The position numbers were made by a program, and so were the translations under genes. A DNA stretch of 64,000 bases from Paramecium sonneborni. Lineage: Eukaryota > Ciliophora > Oligohymenophorea > Peniculida > Parameciidae. Below, in pieces: positions 1 to 11,994 of this stretch. A model generated the notes under the pieces. That model was not told the origin of the DNA. It saw only the letters and a list, made by a program, of their open reading frames with translations, and did not search any database. Each line of letters opens with the position of its first letter. Position 1 is the first letter of the stretch. The stretch lies in NCBI GenBank assembly GCA_905182985.1, contig CAJJDN010000004.1:233352-297351 (forward strand). The letters are read 5' to 3'.

Positions 1-448
1 AACCAAAGCAATTTAAATTATAAACAAGATAATAATCTGAAACTTCTATTGGACCAAAAAAATAAGAAAAGAGAATATAAAGATAATTGAGTAATATTGA
101 GAAAGGCAATTTCTTATATTTCTTATATGCTTAAAAAAATGGTTAGGTAAAAAACTATTATTAATTTAGAAAAATGAAAAATAATTTGCTGAGTTTTTAA
201 GAAAAACTTATAACTTTGAGCCTCCTTAAAAGAATGAAGGACCAAGTAAGAAAGGTCTTCTTTATCTATCTAAAAGAGAAGAAAATGAAGATCATATTAA
301 AAAATTAACAAATTCAGTATTATCACCTGGAAGTAAAACAATTATGGGAGGAAAAGATATACCTTTAGATTAAGTGATAAGTCAAATGTTTGAGAAATAA
401 TTGGAACGATTCCCAAAAGTTAAAGAGAAGATAGAAAGAACTCAATGA
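1..448 (+). CDS. Hypothetical protein, 3' end only
   Basis: The reading frame is open from the left edge of the window and ends at TGA 446-448, so only the C-terminal part is present. A 23-nt GTA...TAG intron at 147-169 keeps the frame. The visible part is charged and rich in Lys, Glu and Gln, with the stretches KREENEDHIKKL and KQLERFPKVKEKIERTQ near the end, probably helical. There is no recognisable domain, signal or membrane segment. The next gene is convergent, with its stop only about 30 nt away. I do not recognise the family and assign no function. Confidence 0.6.
147..169 (+). other. Spliceosomal intron, 23 nt
   Basis: This GTA...TAG intron lies between the codons for NGQ and KNE of the partial gene. 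Removing it joins two open frames. The size and ends are typical of Paramecium introns. Confidence 0.7.
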
Positions 449-480
449 CTTTATTAAAATAAATGTTAAAATACAAGAAT

Positions 481-1131
481 TCATTCTATTTATTTACTAT
501 TTTCTATCTATTGTATAATTTTTTGATTCTTCTCTGTTACTTCCTAAACTTTAAAGAAAATGATACTCTAATTTAAGATCTGAGAGATTTAAGTCGTTTG
601 TCAAATTCAAATTATTCATCTTCTAAGTCTGCTCTTTCTTACATGTATTAAAATAATTCTTGATTGAGATTTTCTAACATATTTTTGTAAGAAATTTGTA
701 AATGGCTTGAAATCTCAGTTTATGTAAAGAATAATTTTATTTAATTCTTAGCCTATTGTAATTATCTCAACTATTCAATTTTGCCTTGCTTCTCTCCCTT
801 TAATTCTTATCTTTGCGACTCTAAATCAAATAATTGTTATTCTCCTAGCTCCTACATATATTCTCTTAAATACGGATCAACCATAGGACTTTCTTCTTTG
901 TATTCTATTTATTAATGAATTGATGATACACTTTAATTAGATTTGTTATATTTAATTCATGATGTCTTTCAATTCTTATCTTAATTCTTTGTGTTTCCCT
1001 TCCTTCTACTTTAACACTTCCAACAATTCCTATTGATATTGTTTTTCCTTATTGACTATAACTTCCACATCCTCTAGTCCATCATCTAAAGGTGTTTATT
1101 CAATATATTCTCCATCACCTTCATCATACAT
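481..1131 (-). CDS. Coiled-coil hypothetical protein
   Basis: The model has 200 residues and starts at ATG 1131 (MYDEGDGEYIEQ). Introns lie at 905-929 (25 nt) and 544-566 (23 nt), and the stop is TGA at 481-483. Almost the whole protein is Glu/Lys/Gln/Leu-rich, as in KHKELRQELKDI and EQLRQLQQAKNQ, as expected for an extended coiled coil. The start codon lies only 22 bp from the start of the gene on the plus strand. The frame remains open for some codons upstream of this ATG, but no other ATG precedes the in-frame TGA. A structural or cytoskeletal role is possible but is only inferred. No family was recognised. Confidence 0.65.
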
Positions 1132-1153
1132 TAATTGTTAATTATATTTTTTA
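1132..1153. promoter_or_regulatory. 22-bp divergent intergenic spacer
   Basis: This is the whole space between the two head-to-head start codons at 1131 (minus) and 1154 (plus). It is AT-only apart from a few bases and must hold, or overlap, both 5' UTRs and any core promoter. No motif can be named. Confidence 0.4.
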
Positions 1154-2087
1154 ATGTCTTGGATTAACCAAAACTAAGTTACCCTTAACAAACCTAATAA
1201 TCTACTTGGATTATTTACTCAATCAAGAGACTCTCTACATCATGATCCTAGTGATTAATTTACTAAATTACCACCTCACCTTTATAATAAACATAAAGGA
1301 AAGAAACCTTCTCAAATTCTATATGATGAGGTTTATTCACATTATTATTAGTCTTTAGATATATAAGGACATTATTGAAACTCCAAATATTAATAGATTT
1401 GTATAACCTCCTCCATAATATGAATTGAAAGATTAGAATTTTAAATGTTGGCAATGTTAAAAACCTATATCTAATGGATTCCTAACTATTGGAGCTAATT
1501 GTGATTAATGTTTTTTTCATGGACGCTATTTTTGCAATGATTGTATGTCGGTAGTTCGTATGTCGATTCCATGGAAAGCTTTAGATAGTTTTGATTTAAG
1601 ACATTATAAAGTTTCTAAACTTGCTTAATCTGAAATAGATAAATTATATGACTTACCTATTCTAGAAATTACACCAACATCTAAATTATTGTAGCTTAAT
1701 AAAACACTTTTTGAATTTATGGTTCTCAAAAGATAAATCCATTTATTATATGATATGATTTGTGATCCTAAATTAGTACAAACCTTATTAGAAAAAAGAA
1801 TGAATCTTTGTTTAAAAAGAAATTGTTTTAGTTTAAAGGATTTATATGAAATATATAATGGAAGTCTTTCCAAAGTTATTTAAGGATATTATGTTATACT
1901 TTTTAAACATATTGATCTTTGTAAGAGTTGTCAAAAAAGAGGTCATATATGCATTATATGTTAACATGTCGTACCTATTCATGCATTTGATATCAAAAAT
2001 GTAACATATTGTGACACTTGTTTAAAAGTTTTCCATAGAGATTGTGCTGAATCGAAATCCTGTCCTAATTGTTTACAATAGAGATGA
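1154..2087 (+). CDS. Rubicon-homology (DUF4206/zf-RING_9) zinc protein
   Basis: The model has 301 residues and one 28-nt intron at 1331-1358. The C-terminal two thirds match the Rubicon homology domain of DEF8, PLEKHM1 and Rubicon. The domain opens with CWQCQKPI at about residue 89. NCDQCFFHGRYFCNDC follows, then a conserved helical middle (IPWKALDSFDLRHYKVSKLA), then the pairs CKSCQKRGHICIIC and YCDTC, and finally VFHRDCAESKSCPNC at the very end. These Cys and His residues bind several zinc ions. In animals the domain binds Rab7 on late endosomes, autophagosomes or lysosomes. A similar trafficking role is inferred here. No RUN or PH domain lies upstream, so it is closest in layout to DEF8. 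The intron starts GTTT, which is less usual, but it is needed to keep the frame. Confidence 0.85.
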
Positions 2088-2181
2088 TTATATATATGAA
2101 AAAGTAAAATTACTAATTATTTTATTTGTAATTCTATATTGAAATTCATATTAATAAATAACTTTTTCACAATCATATATT

Positions 2182-3652
2182 TCAATTCTCCTCTCCTTTT
2201 TCAACCATTTCAACACTCTCAGCATTTTCATTATTCTCAATCAGAGAATTACTTCGATTTATCATTAATTGAGATTTAGAATTTTGTTGGATTGGATTTT
2301 ATAAAATCTTACTTCCTAACCAGCCTCCATCAATTACTTATTAATAAGAAATTAAATATCTACAGGAAGGACAATTTAGAGTTCTCATTAACCATTTTTT
2401 TAAACATAGATGATGAAATAGATGTCCACAAGGGGTAATACTTATTTCTTTTTGATTTAAATCTTCCATACAAACAACACATTGAGTGTTTTAGGAAAAT
2501 TGAGGATTCATTTATATGAAATCTTCATAATCATAGATTTCAAAATATTTGTTAAAAAATGTTCCTGAAAAATTTTTAGGGTTTTCTTCTATTTTAGGAG
2601 GTCTAACCTTAATTTTTCTTTTTTTTTTCACTATGACCTCTTTTTATTTACATAAATTAGTTATTCCAAAACAAATTATAATTACAATAATATTAAAAGA
2701 TGCAAATGCTAAAAACATAGAATTTCCATTCCAAATAGTAGCAGTTTGTTCTTATTTTAGAGTTATATTGATAGTTTAATCTGTTCGACATTATAATCCT
2801 ATAATTAAAATTTATGCATCTTTAAATTGTAATTTTAAATTCTATATCAATTTAGTTAAGCTCAATTGACTATGGAGTATAGCAGTGTAAGATGTTTGAT
2901 CAGGTATTTCGAAACCCTTATATCCTAGAAGTCCAAAGCTAGCAGCTATTATAAATTCAATGATTTTTACTAATTGGATCAATGACATCATCTGCATATA
3001 AAATTGCTTCTTATTCAAACTTGAATGATAAATACACAGCTTTATGAGGAATTAAATGAATCTTATAATTTATCTCTTTCTCTATATTTATTAATTCAAA
3101 TTGACAATATGATCCAAAGTATCCACTCTCACATTCACATTTTGTATTGCACTTAGAATTTTGCTTTATCTTACTGATCTAAAATCCTTAACAGTTGTTA
3201 GTGCATGTAGAATGAGGTTTTGAATAAACTTCTATTTTTAATTTAAATGGCCCAAATCTATCTCTAACATAATAATATATGCTTTCCATATACTATAATT
3301 CAATCATATGGGTATGATAATGTGTTTAAATCGATTCATAATCAAATAAAACAATCTTTTTACTTTCAATAAATATTGGCTTTATTGTTGTATTAAAGTC
3401 TGTGTCTAAAATTTCCTCTTCAGACACTAATGCTATAGGGAAATTTGCATTATCAAAATAAAAGACTACTAATAAGTTTTCATCATTCTTTTCTACATTG
3501 ATTATTCCTGAAATTTTATTATTTCCATTAAGTTCAAAAGATCTAAGTAAGTTTTGTGCTTTAACTACGATTATGTAGAATAGTAAAATTTATATCATAA
3601 TAATAATAAATATCTGAAATAATAAATTAAAATTTTTCTTATTATAGCTCAT
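2182..3652 (-). CDS. Type I membrane RING-H2 protein, probable E3 ubiquitin ligase
   Basis: The model has 481 residues and one 25-nt intron at 2946-2970. The N-terminus carries a long hydrophobic leader (LLFQIFIIIMIQILLFYIIV). An extracytoplasmic region follows, with an EGF-like Cys cluster (CNTKCECESGYFGSYC) near residue 165. Next come a transmembrane segment near residues 304-326, a basic stop-transfer stretch (VKKKRKIKVRPP) and a cytoplasmic RING-H2 finger near residues 382-425. The finger reads CVVC, then CGHLFHHLC, then CPSC, giving the C3H2C3 ligand pattern. The order lumenal region, TM, RING-H2 is that of Goliath/RNF13-type ligases that ubiquitinate membrane cargo, although no protease-associated domain was recognised. 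The substrate is unknown. Confidence 0.85.
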
Positions 3653-5773
3653 AATTACAAATAGTTTGACTCAAATGATTAATTATTATTTACTATGCTT
3701 CAATACAATATATATATTCTTATTTGCATTTCTTTTTCAAATTTACTAAAAAAAATAAATTAACTTTCAAATGAATTATTTTTTCATTTCAAAAACATTT
3801 TATAAAAGTTCATTAAATAATATACTTTAATTTTAAATAATATTACTTTTAAATTAACCTATAAATAAATTCATTATACTCTAGACCTCTCAAATTTTGA
3901 AGCATTTTGCATTAACTCTTATACATATAAAAATAATACCATTCTTACTAAAGAATTACGTAATTATCTCTAAAGGAAAAAGAATAATGAATAATAAGGA
4001 TAAATTTCATTAAAAATCAGAATTTTTATTAAGCTAATTTTCCAGATAAATTAGAGGAATAAATATAATTCATTTTATTTAAATTTTTTTAGTAATTTTT
4101 TTATTTTATTGATCAAATTACAATGATGTTTTCTGAATCTCTACTATAGGTAAAATGTAGTATTAAAGAATTATTTTATCAAATATTGTATAAAATCTAT
4201 CTAATAGTGTGGATATATACAACATAATCAAAAGATAAAAATAAATAAACAAAAAAATATGACTTGATTTTTATTTCCCATATTTAATCTAAACTCTAAT
4301 ATATTATTGGAAACGAGACATGCTTTAACTCACAAAGACATTTCAGATAATTAATTGATTACCTCCACAATCAATTACATAATAAATTATTTAAAAAAAA
4401 ATTTAGGAATATTAATATCAATTGAAATATTAATATGATGAATATTCTTATCAAATATTAATAGTTCATGTTATGTTTGCTTAGATTAATTGATATTTTT
4501 ATTAGATTTTCATATTTTTCATCATTATTATTAAACTAAAAAAATTGACAAAATAGACGAACTATTTGAACATAAAAGGGAACAAAGAATGAAAAAACTA
4601 AAATTAATTTGATAGATCAATAATATAAATAACTTAGATGAAATAAGAGACCTAAATTTTTTCTATAAAGAATTTATATATTTATTTACATAAAGGATTA
4701 ATTATTTAATTACATAATAATATTAATATAAAATTTCTATGAAAATTAAAATTTATCATATAACTAATCTTAAATAAGGATATTTTGCATTCTGTTTTAC
4801 AAATGATGTAAAAATACTTAATTACTCTTTAAATATTATTTTCTAATCTTATCTGATTTATCTGATACACTTTACTAAATTTGTTGATATTAAGATAAAT
4901 CATACTAAATATTCAAATCCAAAATAATTCATTCATATAAAATCAGATCATTTTTGTTCTTCTTAATTATAAAAAAAGGAATATTCTAACAAATATTTAA
5001 ATTGTCATTAGAATTTATTTCCAATTCTTTTTATTATTAATAAACCAATTTATTGAAGATTAATTCATAACTAAAATAGAAAAATATTTTAAATAATCTT
5101 TTGAGCATGAAATTGATTGGCTTGTAGAATGAAAATAGGTAAAAGTTATAAAATTAAAATTTAGATTAAGGAAGAATTCTAAAGTTTTAGCTGAAAACAT
5201 TTAATTTAATTTTTAATTAAATCTAATAAATGCTAATATATGAATTATCTATAAGCTAATTTGAAAGTTTAAACACCTGATTGTTTCAGCTTATAAATAG
5301 TTCTAGGGTTTATTAGAAAACCCTTAACTAGTAGTTGTTATAAAACTATAAATTTTAAACTATAGTTTCAAAACTTATAAAAAATGAAATAAATTTCTAA
5401 AATGATTTTTAATTACAATATTTATAAATTAAAGTTAAGTGGTTGGAATAAATTTTTATCTATGATTGTATAATTTTTTTAGAATTTTTGAGTTACTTAT
5501 TTACAAACATAAAATTTTTTATAAATTATTTTATAATCAGATAAAAACTTAAATGATAGAAAATAATATTATTCTAATAATTAAAGATAATTTAACTTAT
5601 TAGTTTAAGGAAAAATTCTACAAAAATAGAATCAACCGATTGTAAAAAATATACATTTAAACAGCTTCATTTATTATATTTGATAAAAAGTTGTTGAAGG
5701 AAAAATATTATAATGAACACAAAGAATATGATAATTAATTTATGCTTAATATATAATTATCTTTATTTGATAT
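3653..5773. other. Gene-poor AT-rich interval, 2.1 kb
   Basis: No reading frame here has convincing codon content on either strand, although code 6 lets long chance frames appear. Two short perfect inverted repeats are present. AGGGTTT 5305-5311 pairs with AAACCCT 5318-5324, and AAACTATA 5343-5350 pairs with TATAGTTT 5361-5368. This length is unusual for such a compact genome. Confidence 0.5.
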
Positions 5774-6331
5774 TCACTTTTTACAAAGGCATTATTATCT
5801 TTTTTTCCTTATAAACATCAATTTATTATGCCTAAAGTACAAATCGATATCAGTCTTATTCTGTTCTAAGAACTGGGAACACCAAATAAAATTTCCAAAG
5901 AATTTTTTTGCCATTTTTCTGCCAATCTTAGAACTAAAAAGTCTTTAAAAATGGATTCTGTTGTAATGCTGGTCTTAAATTTTTAAAAACTGCATAATAA
6001 CCGGGTCTTATTTAAGTATTGTATGGTCAAAACTATTAATTATGAATGATGACAATTTCTTTGCAATATTTTTATAGTAGTTTTTAGTTTCACCTGGGTA
6101 GATATATGGGCTGAACTTCACTATCTTTTTCTTACAAGCTTCTTGTTATGATTCTGACTCATATTCTTCTTTAACTTCTTGTTTTATTTTTAATTCATTG
6201 TTGTTAACTAACTTATATTAAGAAGTGAGTATGTTAGGCAGTTGAAATGGAATCTCATACACTCCAAAAGGATAGTAATAAAACCCCTAAAATGGAATCA
6301 ATGTGTTTAATTATTTAGAATTTACTTGCAT
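5774..6331 (-). CDS. Small hypothetical protein
   Basis: This is a single uninterrupted frame of 185 residues from ATG 6331 to TGA 5774-5776. Codon and amino-acid content look genuine: it is rich in aromatic and basic residues, as in GFYYYPFGVYEIPFQLPN near the start, FSPYIYPGETKNYYKNIAKKL in the middle, and a Lys/Arg-rich tail ending KKRQQCLCKK. No known domain, membrane segment or signal peptide was seen. It stands alone in a gene-poor region. The opposite strand also has an open frame here, but with poorer content. Confidence 0.6.
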
Positions 6332-7200
6332 ATTTTATTTCAGTACATAAAAAGTCATGTTTGATACAATATCTAATCAATATTTTACCAAAGAAAAAAT
6401 ACTCCAGGCTATTTATGTATAATTATATAAATTACTACCTTTTTCCCTTTTCAAAAAATACTTAATGAATGTAATAAGTCAACTGAAGCTTAAAATTAAT
6501 TCTATTATTGTATATCTTATAGATTTATTCTCAATCTTTTTATTATTCACTCTTTTTGAATCGATGGAATATAAATATATCAATCAAATAAGATTTTCAA
6601 TTTAACAAAACTTCATGTCTTGGAATTCTACACTCCAAATTCTTGAGTAAAATTGATACAATTGACTAACTAGAAAATATTTCTTGCTAATCATTTTCCG
6701 ACTTCATCTATTTTAATATGATAAATACATGATTTAAATAGAAATAACAATTAATTAAGTCTAACAAATTTTTTTTTTTATATCTAAAAGTACTAAAATT
6801 GTTAATTAAAATACTTAGAAAGACATTATTTGAAGTTTTATAACACTTGGAATCAATACAATAGAATAAATGTCCTAAAAAGATTAGAAAATAAAATAGA
6901 ATTAATATTTAATCTATTTAATTGATTTTTATTATTTATGAAACATCTTTTAATTTTTATACAAGAAATTGAAAAATTGAAGCAAAATATTGAAAGCTTT
7001 TCAAACTTAGAATTGAATCACTAATTATAAAAAAATTTAGTAAAAATGAAATATATTATATATTATTTTTATATTAATTATAGAAATAAGATTATATAGA
7101 GAGTTGGGGTTAATGGGTGTGAATGAAATATTTTTTGTAAGATTAAAAAATTTTAGCTAAAAATATATTGAAAAATTTAATGATTATTTTTAATACTTGA
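6332..7200. other. Non-coding AT-rich interval
   Basis: I see no credible frame between the small hypothetical gene and the zinc-finger gene. Composition is close to pure AT with long A and T runs. The 5' flank of the gene that starts at 7201 lies here. No promoter motif can be named. Confidence 0.45.
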
Positions 7201-8941
7201 ATGGATTTTTAAATTTGCTAAAATACATAAAGTCCAGAAAAATTTTTATGCTTAAATGAAGAATGCTATTTGGCTGATAAAAAACATATTTAATGTTATT
7301 AATGCCTGACAAAACAACATTTAAGCAAGAATAGGGTAGTCAGACATGTAGATGATTTTATTGAGCTAGAATAATTTATTAATGAAATAAAAAAGAAATA
7401 AAATAGAAGACATACTTTTATTTAAATGATTTTTTAATAGGCATTAGACTTTTAGAAAAGCAAGGTTTAGGAAATATAGTTAAGTAAAAATGCTGATTTA
7501 ATTAAAAATGCAACTGAGAAAATAGAAGGAGAAACTACAAAATTTTTAAGATCTCTAAGCACTTTATATTTAGAGCAAAAATTTACATTTCCATATTAGA
7601 ATTCATTCCATGTTTAATATGTGAAATTTTATTTTGAAAATGAAAATAAATATTAGGAAGACTCAAAGTAAAAATTAGGAATACTGTTCTCATAAATTGA
7701 AAAGTATATGCATACACTTGATTTAGACATAAGAACAACAATGAAAAGGTTAAAATTAGATATTTTATATTTTTAGGTCTTATTAGAAATTAGAAGTATT
7801 GGAAAAATAAGTCATTTAATTTGGTAAATAATCTATGTACAATAAGTTATAGTTATTAATTTTGTTGTTAATATTGCCATATTTAGTATATTTGTAGTTC
7901 AATCAATTTGAGATTTTGAAATATTAAAAGCAATAAGAATAGAGTGTATAAATACAAGATTATTTAATATAAGAAATTTTAAATTAAAAAGATAAATTTA
8001 GTATTATAGAGAAAAGGCTGGAAGAATTATAATTTAATGGAACATAGGATATTTAAAAATTAAATAACACATTAGTTGAAGTAACTGACGGTTTTTAAAA
8101 ATTAAAGATTCGATTTGATACTTTTAAATAAAGTTCTACAATAAATTAAGAGAAGACAATGATAAATATTTAAAATAATTTAGAAGTATTATAAAAAAAC
8201 ATAAGTGATCTAAATAACAAGGAAGGGATTTTACAAAGTTAAATACAATAAATTTAATAAAAAGTAGATAAAATAAGTGTTAAGGAATCAGAGTAGTAAA
8301 AATATTTGGAAGAATATAAGAGAATAAAATAGGGAGAAGTAAGAAAAGTAAAGGAGTTGATAGAAATAATAAAGTAGAAAAATTTGATGAGAAAGATAAT
8401 TTAATTAAAGAATTATGTTTATACACTTAAGAATTTCAAAGATTTAATAAAAATTCATTTAAATTTACCAAAAAGAAAACTTAAAGATTTTGAATTAATA
8501 TATGATGAATTATTTGATAAGCCTATATTAATTTATACAATGATGAATATATAGCAAAAAGTATACAAATATGAGGGTGATAATCCTTTATTATGTTTGG
8601 GAGGATTAAATATAGAAAATTTGGAGAAGATAGATTTAATAGCATGTGATTTTGCAAATGATATGTTGAATCCAACATTTGATTCTGATAAAGCTACAAA
8701 AAGTAGACATGGAGATATTTATTGGTATTAAGTTTAAGAATCATCATTTGGATTTGCACCGAATGAAAAAATAAAATTATTATATTGTGATGATTATGAT
8801 GAAGAAAGTGAATATAGATTAAGTTATTGGTATAATTTAAGATCTTCATCTGGAGGAAGAAGATTGGGTAAATAATTATTATTAGAGAATTCGACTAAAC
8901 ATAGATTATAGTTATATTTATTGAAACCTATATTTGAATGA
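7201..8941 (+). CDS. B-box-like zinc-finger coiled-coil protein
   Basis: The model has 570 residues and one 28-nt intron at 7749-7776. The N-terminus has Cys pairs and a His in a compact B-box-like pattern: MDFQIC at the start, then CLNEEC, a His, and CYQC, all within about the first 40 residues. A long Gln/Lys/Glu-rich coiled coil follows, roughly residues 130-400. The C-terminal 150 residues form a compact region with GDNPLLCLGGLNIEN, ACDFANDMLNPTFDSDK and GDIYWYQVQESSFGF. The order zinc finger, coiled coil, globular tail resembles a TRIM protein, without a RING. The C-terminal region was not assigned to a family. A scaffold or ubiquitin-related role is only inferred. Confidence 0.75.
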
Positions 8942-8977
8942 TATGTTTAATATATTATATTACATTTAATAATTGTT

Positions 8978-10034
8978 TCATTGATTAGGTCTAATCAATA
9001 TTTTCCTTTAGGTCTAAGTTTGTGAATAAAATTGTATTCCCTAATTGATTTAGTCTAAAGGATATTGATTAGAATATTCTGTTTTTAAAGATGTTTTGAG
9101 TAATTCATTAAGTTTCTTGGTTGCATTAACATCTGTAAAAGGATTATATTTATGCACTGAAGTTGATAACCAAAATCCTTTAACAGTTTTGCTTTTGAAA
9201 AGTAGATCATTAGCAGTAACATCACTAATATTTTATCCTGATAATAATCCATAAACTAAAGCAGTGGATTTATTTGGTAATTAACTCAGTATTTAACCAG
9301 TTAAACTTCCACCTATTGCATCAAAGAAAACTGTGGCACTAAAATAAATAGAAATAAAAGTTACTTTAATTAAGTGGCTAAGACATTTAAATCTTTAAAG
9401 AATGTTTCTGAAGTTGAATTTAATACATATTTAGCACCTTCTTTTTAAAGTAAATCAACTTATTCTTATCTTCTGACAATATTTATAACATCAATTCCAG
9501 ATTCTTAAAAATATTTAACTAACATTCTTCCTAATGCTGAACCAGCAGCAGTATGAACTATAGCCTTAGATCCCAATTCTTATGTTTCTACTAACATAAG
9601 CATAACTGTAACAGGGTTCACAATAGATGATGCACCAACTTCAAAAGAAATATCATCATCTAATGGAATTACTGATTAACTAGAAGTAACAGAATACTAT
9701 CCATAACTACCATAATTTGAATGAGCTGTGAAAGCAACTTTTGTACCTACTTTAACATTTTCAACATTAGGTCTATATATATCTTTAAATAATACCCTAA
9801 TTGAACTATAATTCCTGATCCTTCTATTCCTGGGACTGCTGGTAATACCTTTCCTGCTGGATATAATCCTGCTTATAATTATAAGTCTGATGGATTAACA
9901 GGAGCTGCTTCTACCTTTATTAAAACTTATCCTTCATTTAATACTGGTGTTTCTATCTCTGCAATCTATAAATCTTTTCCGTATTCAACTAATTAAGCTG
10001 CCTTAAAAGTTTTTGGAATTACGAATTGTTCCAT
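8978..10034 (-). CDS. Zinc-independent MDR oxidoreductase (quinone reductase / enoyl reductase type)
   Basis: The model has 335 residues, with introns at 9773-9795 (23 nt) and 9339-9364 (26 nt). The N-terminal GroES-like half shows KTFKAAQLVEYGKDLQIAEI, VEAAPVNPSDLQLQAGLYP and VPGIEGSGIIVQLG, as in MECR/ETR1 and quinone oxidoreductases of the medium-chain dehydrogenase superfamily. The Rossmann half has the nucleotide loop VHTAAGSALGRMLVKYF near residue 150, then GIDVINIVRR and VFFDAIGGSLTGQIL. The Cys/His residues that bind catalytic and structural zinc in alcohol dehydrogenases are missing, so it should reduce an alkene or quinone with NADPH. It could be the mitochondrial trans-2-enoyl-CoA reductase, but no targeting signal is clear. 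Confidence 0.88.
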
Positions 10035-11232
10035 TTTATTTATTATTAATTATTTTCTTAAAAAAAAATCTTTGAATTTATAGAGTTCGATAAAATTCTG
10101 AATTCCAAAAATTACAATAGCTATTTCATCAGAATAAAATTACAATTGTATAATTTAAACATCTAAGTTTTAATTCATTAAAATAGAAATAAATATACTA
10201 TTTAAGAAATACAAAAATCAATTTTAGAATATCATTATTAATTATATAAGCAGCTGGTACAAAGTAAAATAGAAATTTAAATAAAATTATACTACTTGAA
10301 CAATTAGTCAAGGGATTTTTTAATTGTGTAAATTAATATTGATAATAACTAAAATAGGTTTATAAATGGTAAAGCATTATTGATAAATCTATTCATGCTA
10401 TTAAATTATATAATTTTGATCTATAAATAATAAATAGCATCAGAATTATAAAAAAATGAAGTAATTGTTCAAGCAGAGTTTGATTGACAAATTTTTTTTT
10501 AAATTAGAACACTATTTTAATCAAAATCAAATTGTTATATTTCAATGGAATATTGAATTGATAAATCGATATGACTTTAAATTGAATAGTAGATGATTTG
10601 GAAAGATATTAGAAGTAACAAGGAAAAAAAAATAGAAGAATAAGAAGTTATTGATATAATTATGTTCAGTCAGGAATGGATTTGGTGAAATTAATAAATA
10701 AAAAATAGAGAGATTTTAGATTGGCAAATAATTTAATGTATGATGATTTACAGATCTTGCAAATAATTTTAAACTTGAGTTTCATTTTATAATTTACACT
10801 TAATCTAAGATAGTCACTTTATGTATGAGTACATTAAACAATGCCATCTGAAGTTGTAGATTTATAGTTATTGCCTTAAAACTATATATGTTTTACGAAT
10901 CTTTAAATATTAAATTCTTTTTATAAGCTAAAATGTAACTTTGTTTTATCACTATTTCATAGAGAATATAGATTTTCGTAAAAATGATTTTGTAATCAAA
11001 GATATCATCAATATAAAATTCTAATAAAATACTAAAAAAAACTAAAGAGAAATAGGCCTTTCTATAAGTAAATCAATATCCTCTTTTTAAAAGGATATAA
11101 AACAATATCTCATTGGGTCAAATAGCTTTGAAAATTGTAAATAAATAGAAAACCATACTATTTTATAAAGAAATCTATAAAAAAAATAGCAATAATTAAA
11201 TATAATAGACAGGAAGGAATAGTACAAATAAC
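10035..11232 (+). other. Interval with fragmentary coding-like stretches
   Basis: Short plus-strand segments look like real protein, for example EQEVIDIIMFSQEW near 10650-10675 and FTDLANNFKLEFHF near 10749-10790. They lie in different frames separated by TGA codons, with no intron that joins them. The region may be a decayed gene upstream of, or continuous with, the ORF at 11233. No complete model can be supported. Confidence 0.3.
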
Positions 11233-11763
11233 ATGAAGATGTTTCCAAGACTTAGAAACAAAAATCAGGGAAATACCAATACTTTTAATCATTATAAATA
11301 TGAATAGAAATATATTTTAAAATTGATTTACGAAATGAAATCATCATAATACTCATTTCTAAATAAATAAACCCATAATAATACATTATAATTATTTTTG
11401 GAAGATGGATAAATCTTCAAATTAAATATAAATTAAAATCATTCTAACTAAATTAATAATTTAAAGAAAACATACTTATAATTTTTTGTAATATTGTAAT
11501 AGGAAATTTATGTAAATTGATCAAATCTAAAGCAAATTAAAATTAATTCTATAATATAGTTATGGATTAGTCAATTTAAATAAATTAGAGTTGAAAGCTA
11601 AAACTTACTTTTAGATGTTAAAATAAAAACTCTAAATGAATAAATTAAGTTAAATTTAAGAAATTTTGGAAGAGTAATTTAATAGAAAAGGTTGACCATA
11701 TTTTCAAATTGTTATGAGAGAAGAATATATTTAGGAAATATAAGAAGAGCTAATTATTATTGA
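11233..11763 (+). CDS. Uncertain hypothetical ORF, possibly a decayed gene
   Basis: The frame starts at ATG 11233 (MKMFPRLRNKNQGN), is spliced over a 21-nt intron at 11512-11532, and ends at TGA 11761-11763, giving 169 residues. After that TGA the same frame continues as SLIELPLQIKTEINREGDNY... to a second TGA at 11947-11949. The continuation has good codon content, and no GT/AG pair can remove the first TGA. It is therefore either a short gene with a misleading tail or a longer gene broken by one stop, perhaps Trp TGG changed to TGA. It is rich in Asn, Gln and Lys and has no recognised domain. Confidence 0.4.
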
Positions 11764-11994
11764 TCATTAATAGAATTACCTTTATAAATTAAAACTGAAA
11801 TCAATAGAGAGGGTGATAATTACTAATTTGTTTATTTCATTTATAAAGATGTAAAAGATTTATATACTTATAAAATTGATTTTTAAGAAGTGTTCTTGAA
11901 TTTGAAAAAGAAAAATTTAATCAAGATTATCAAGAAAGTTGAATATTGATGGAAGAGTGATATTTTTGATTTAAAATTTTACATTTATTATATT

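Noticed and set aside
2549..2779. Plus-strand hydrophobic ORF of 76 residues
   Set aside because: It is antisense to the transmembrane segment of the RING-H2 gene.
5828..6051. Plus-strand ORF with a CDK-like string (ISLILFQELGTPNK)
   Set aside because: The match is a few residues only, with no kinase motifs on either side. The minus strand has a longer frame with better codon content.
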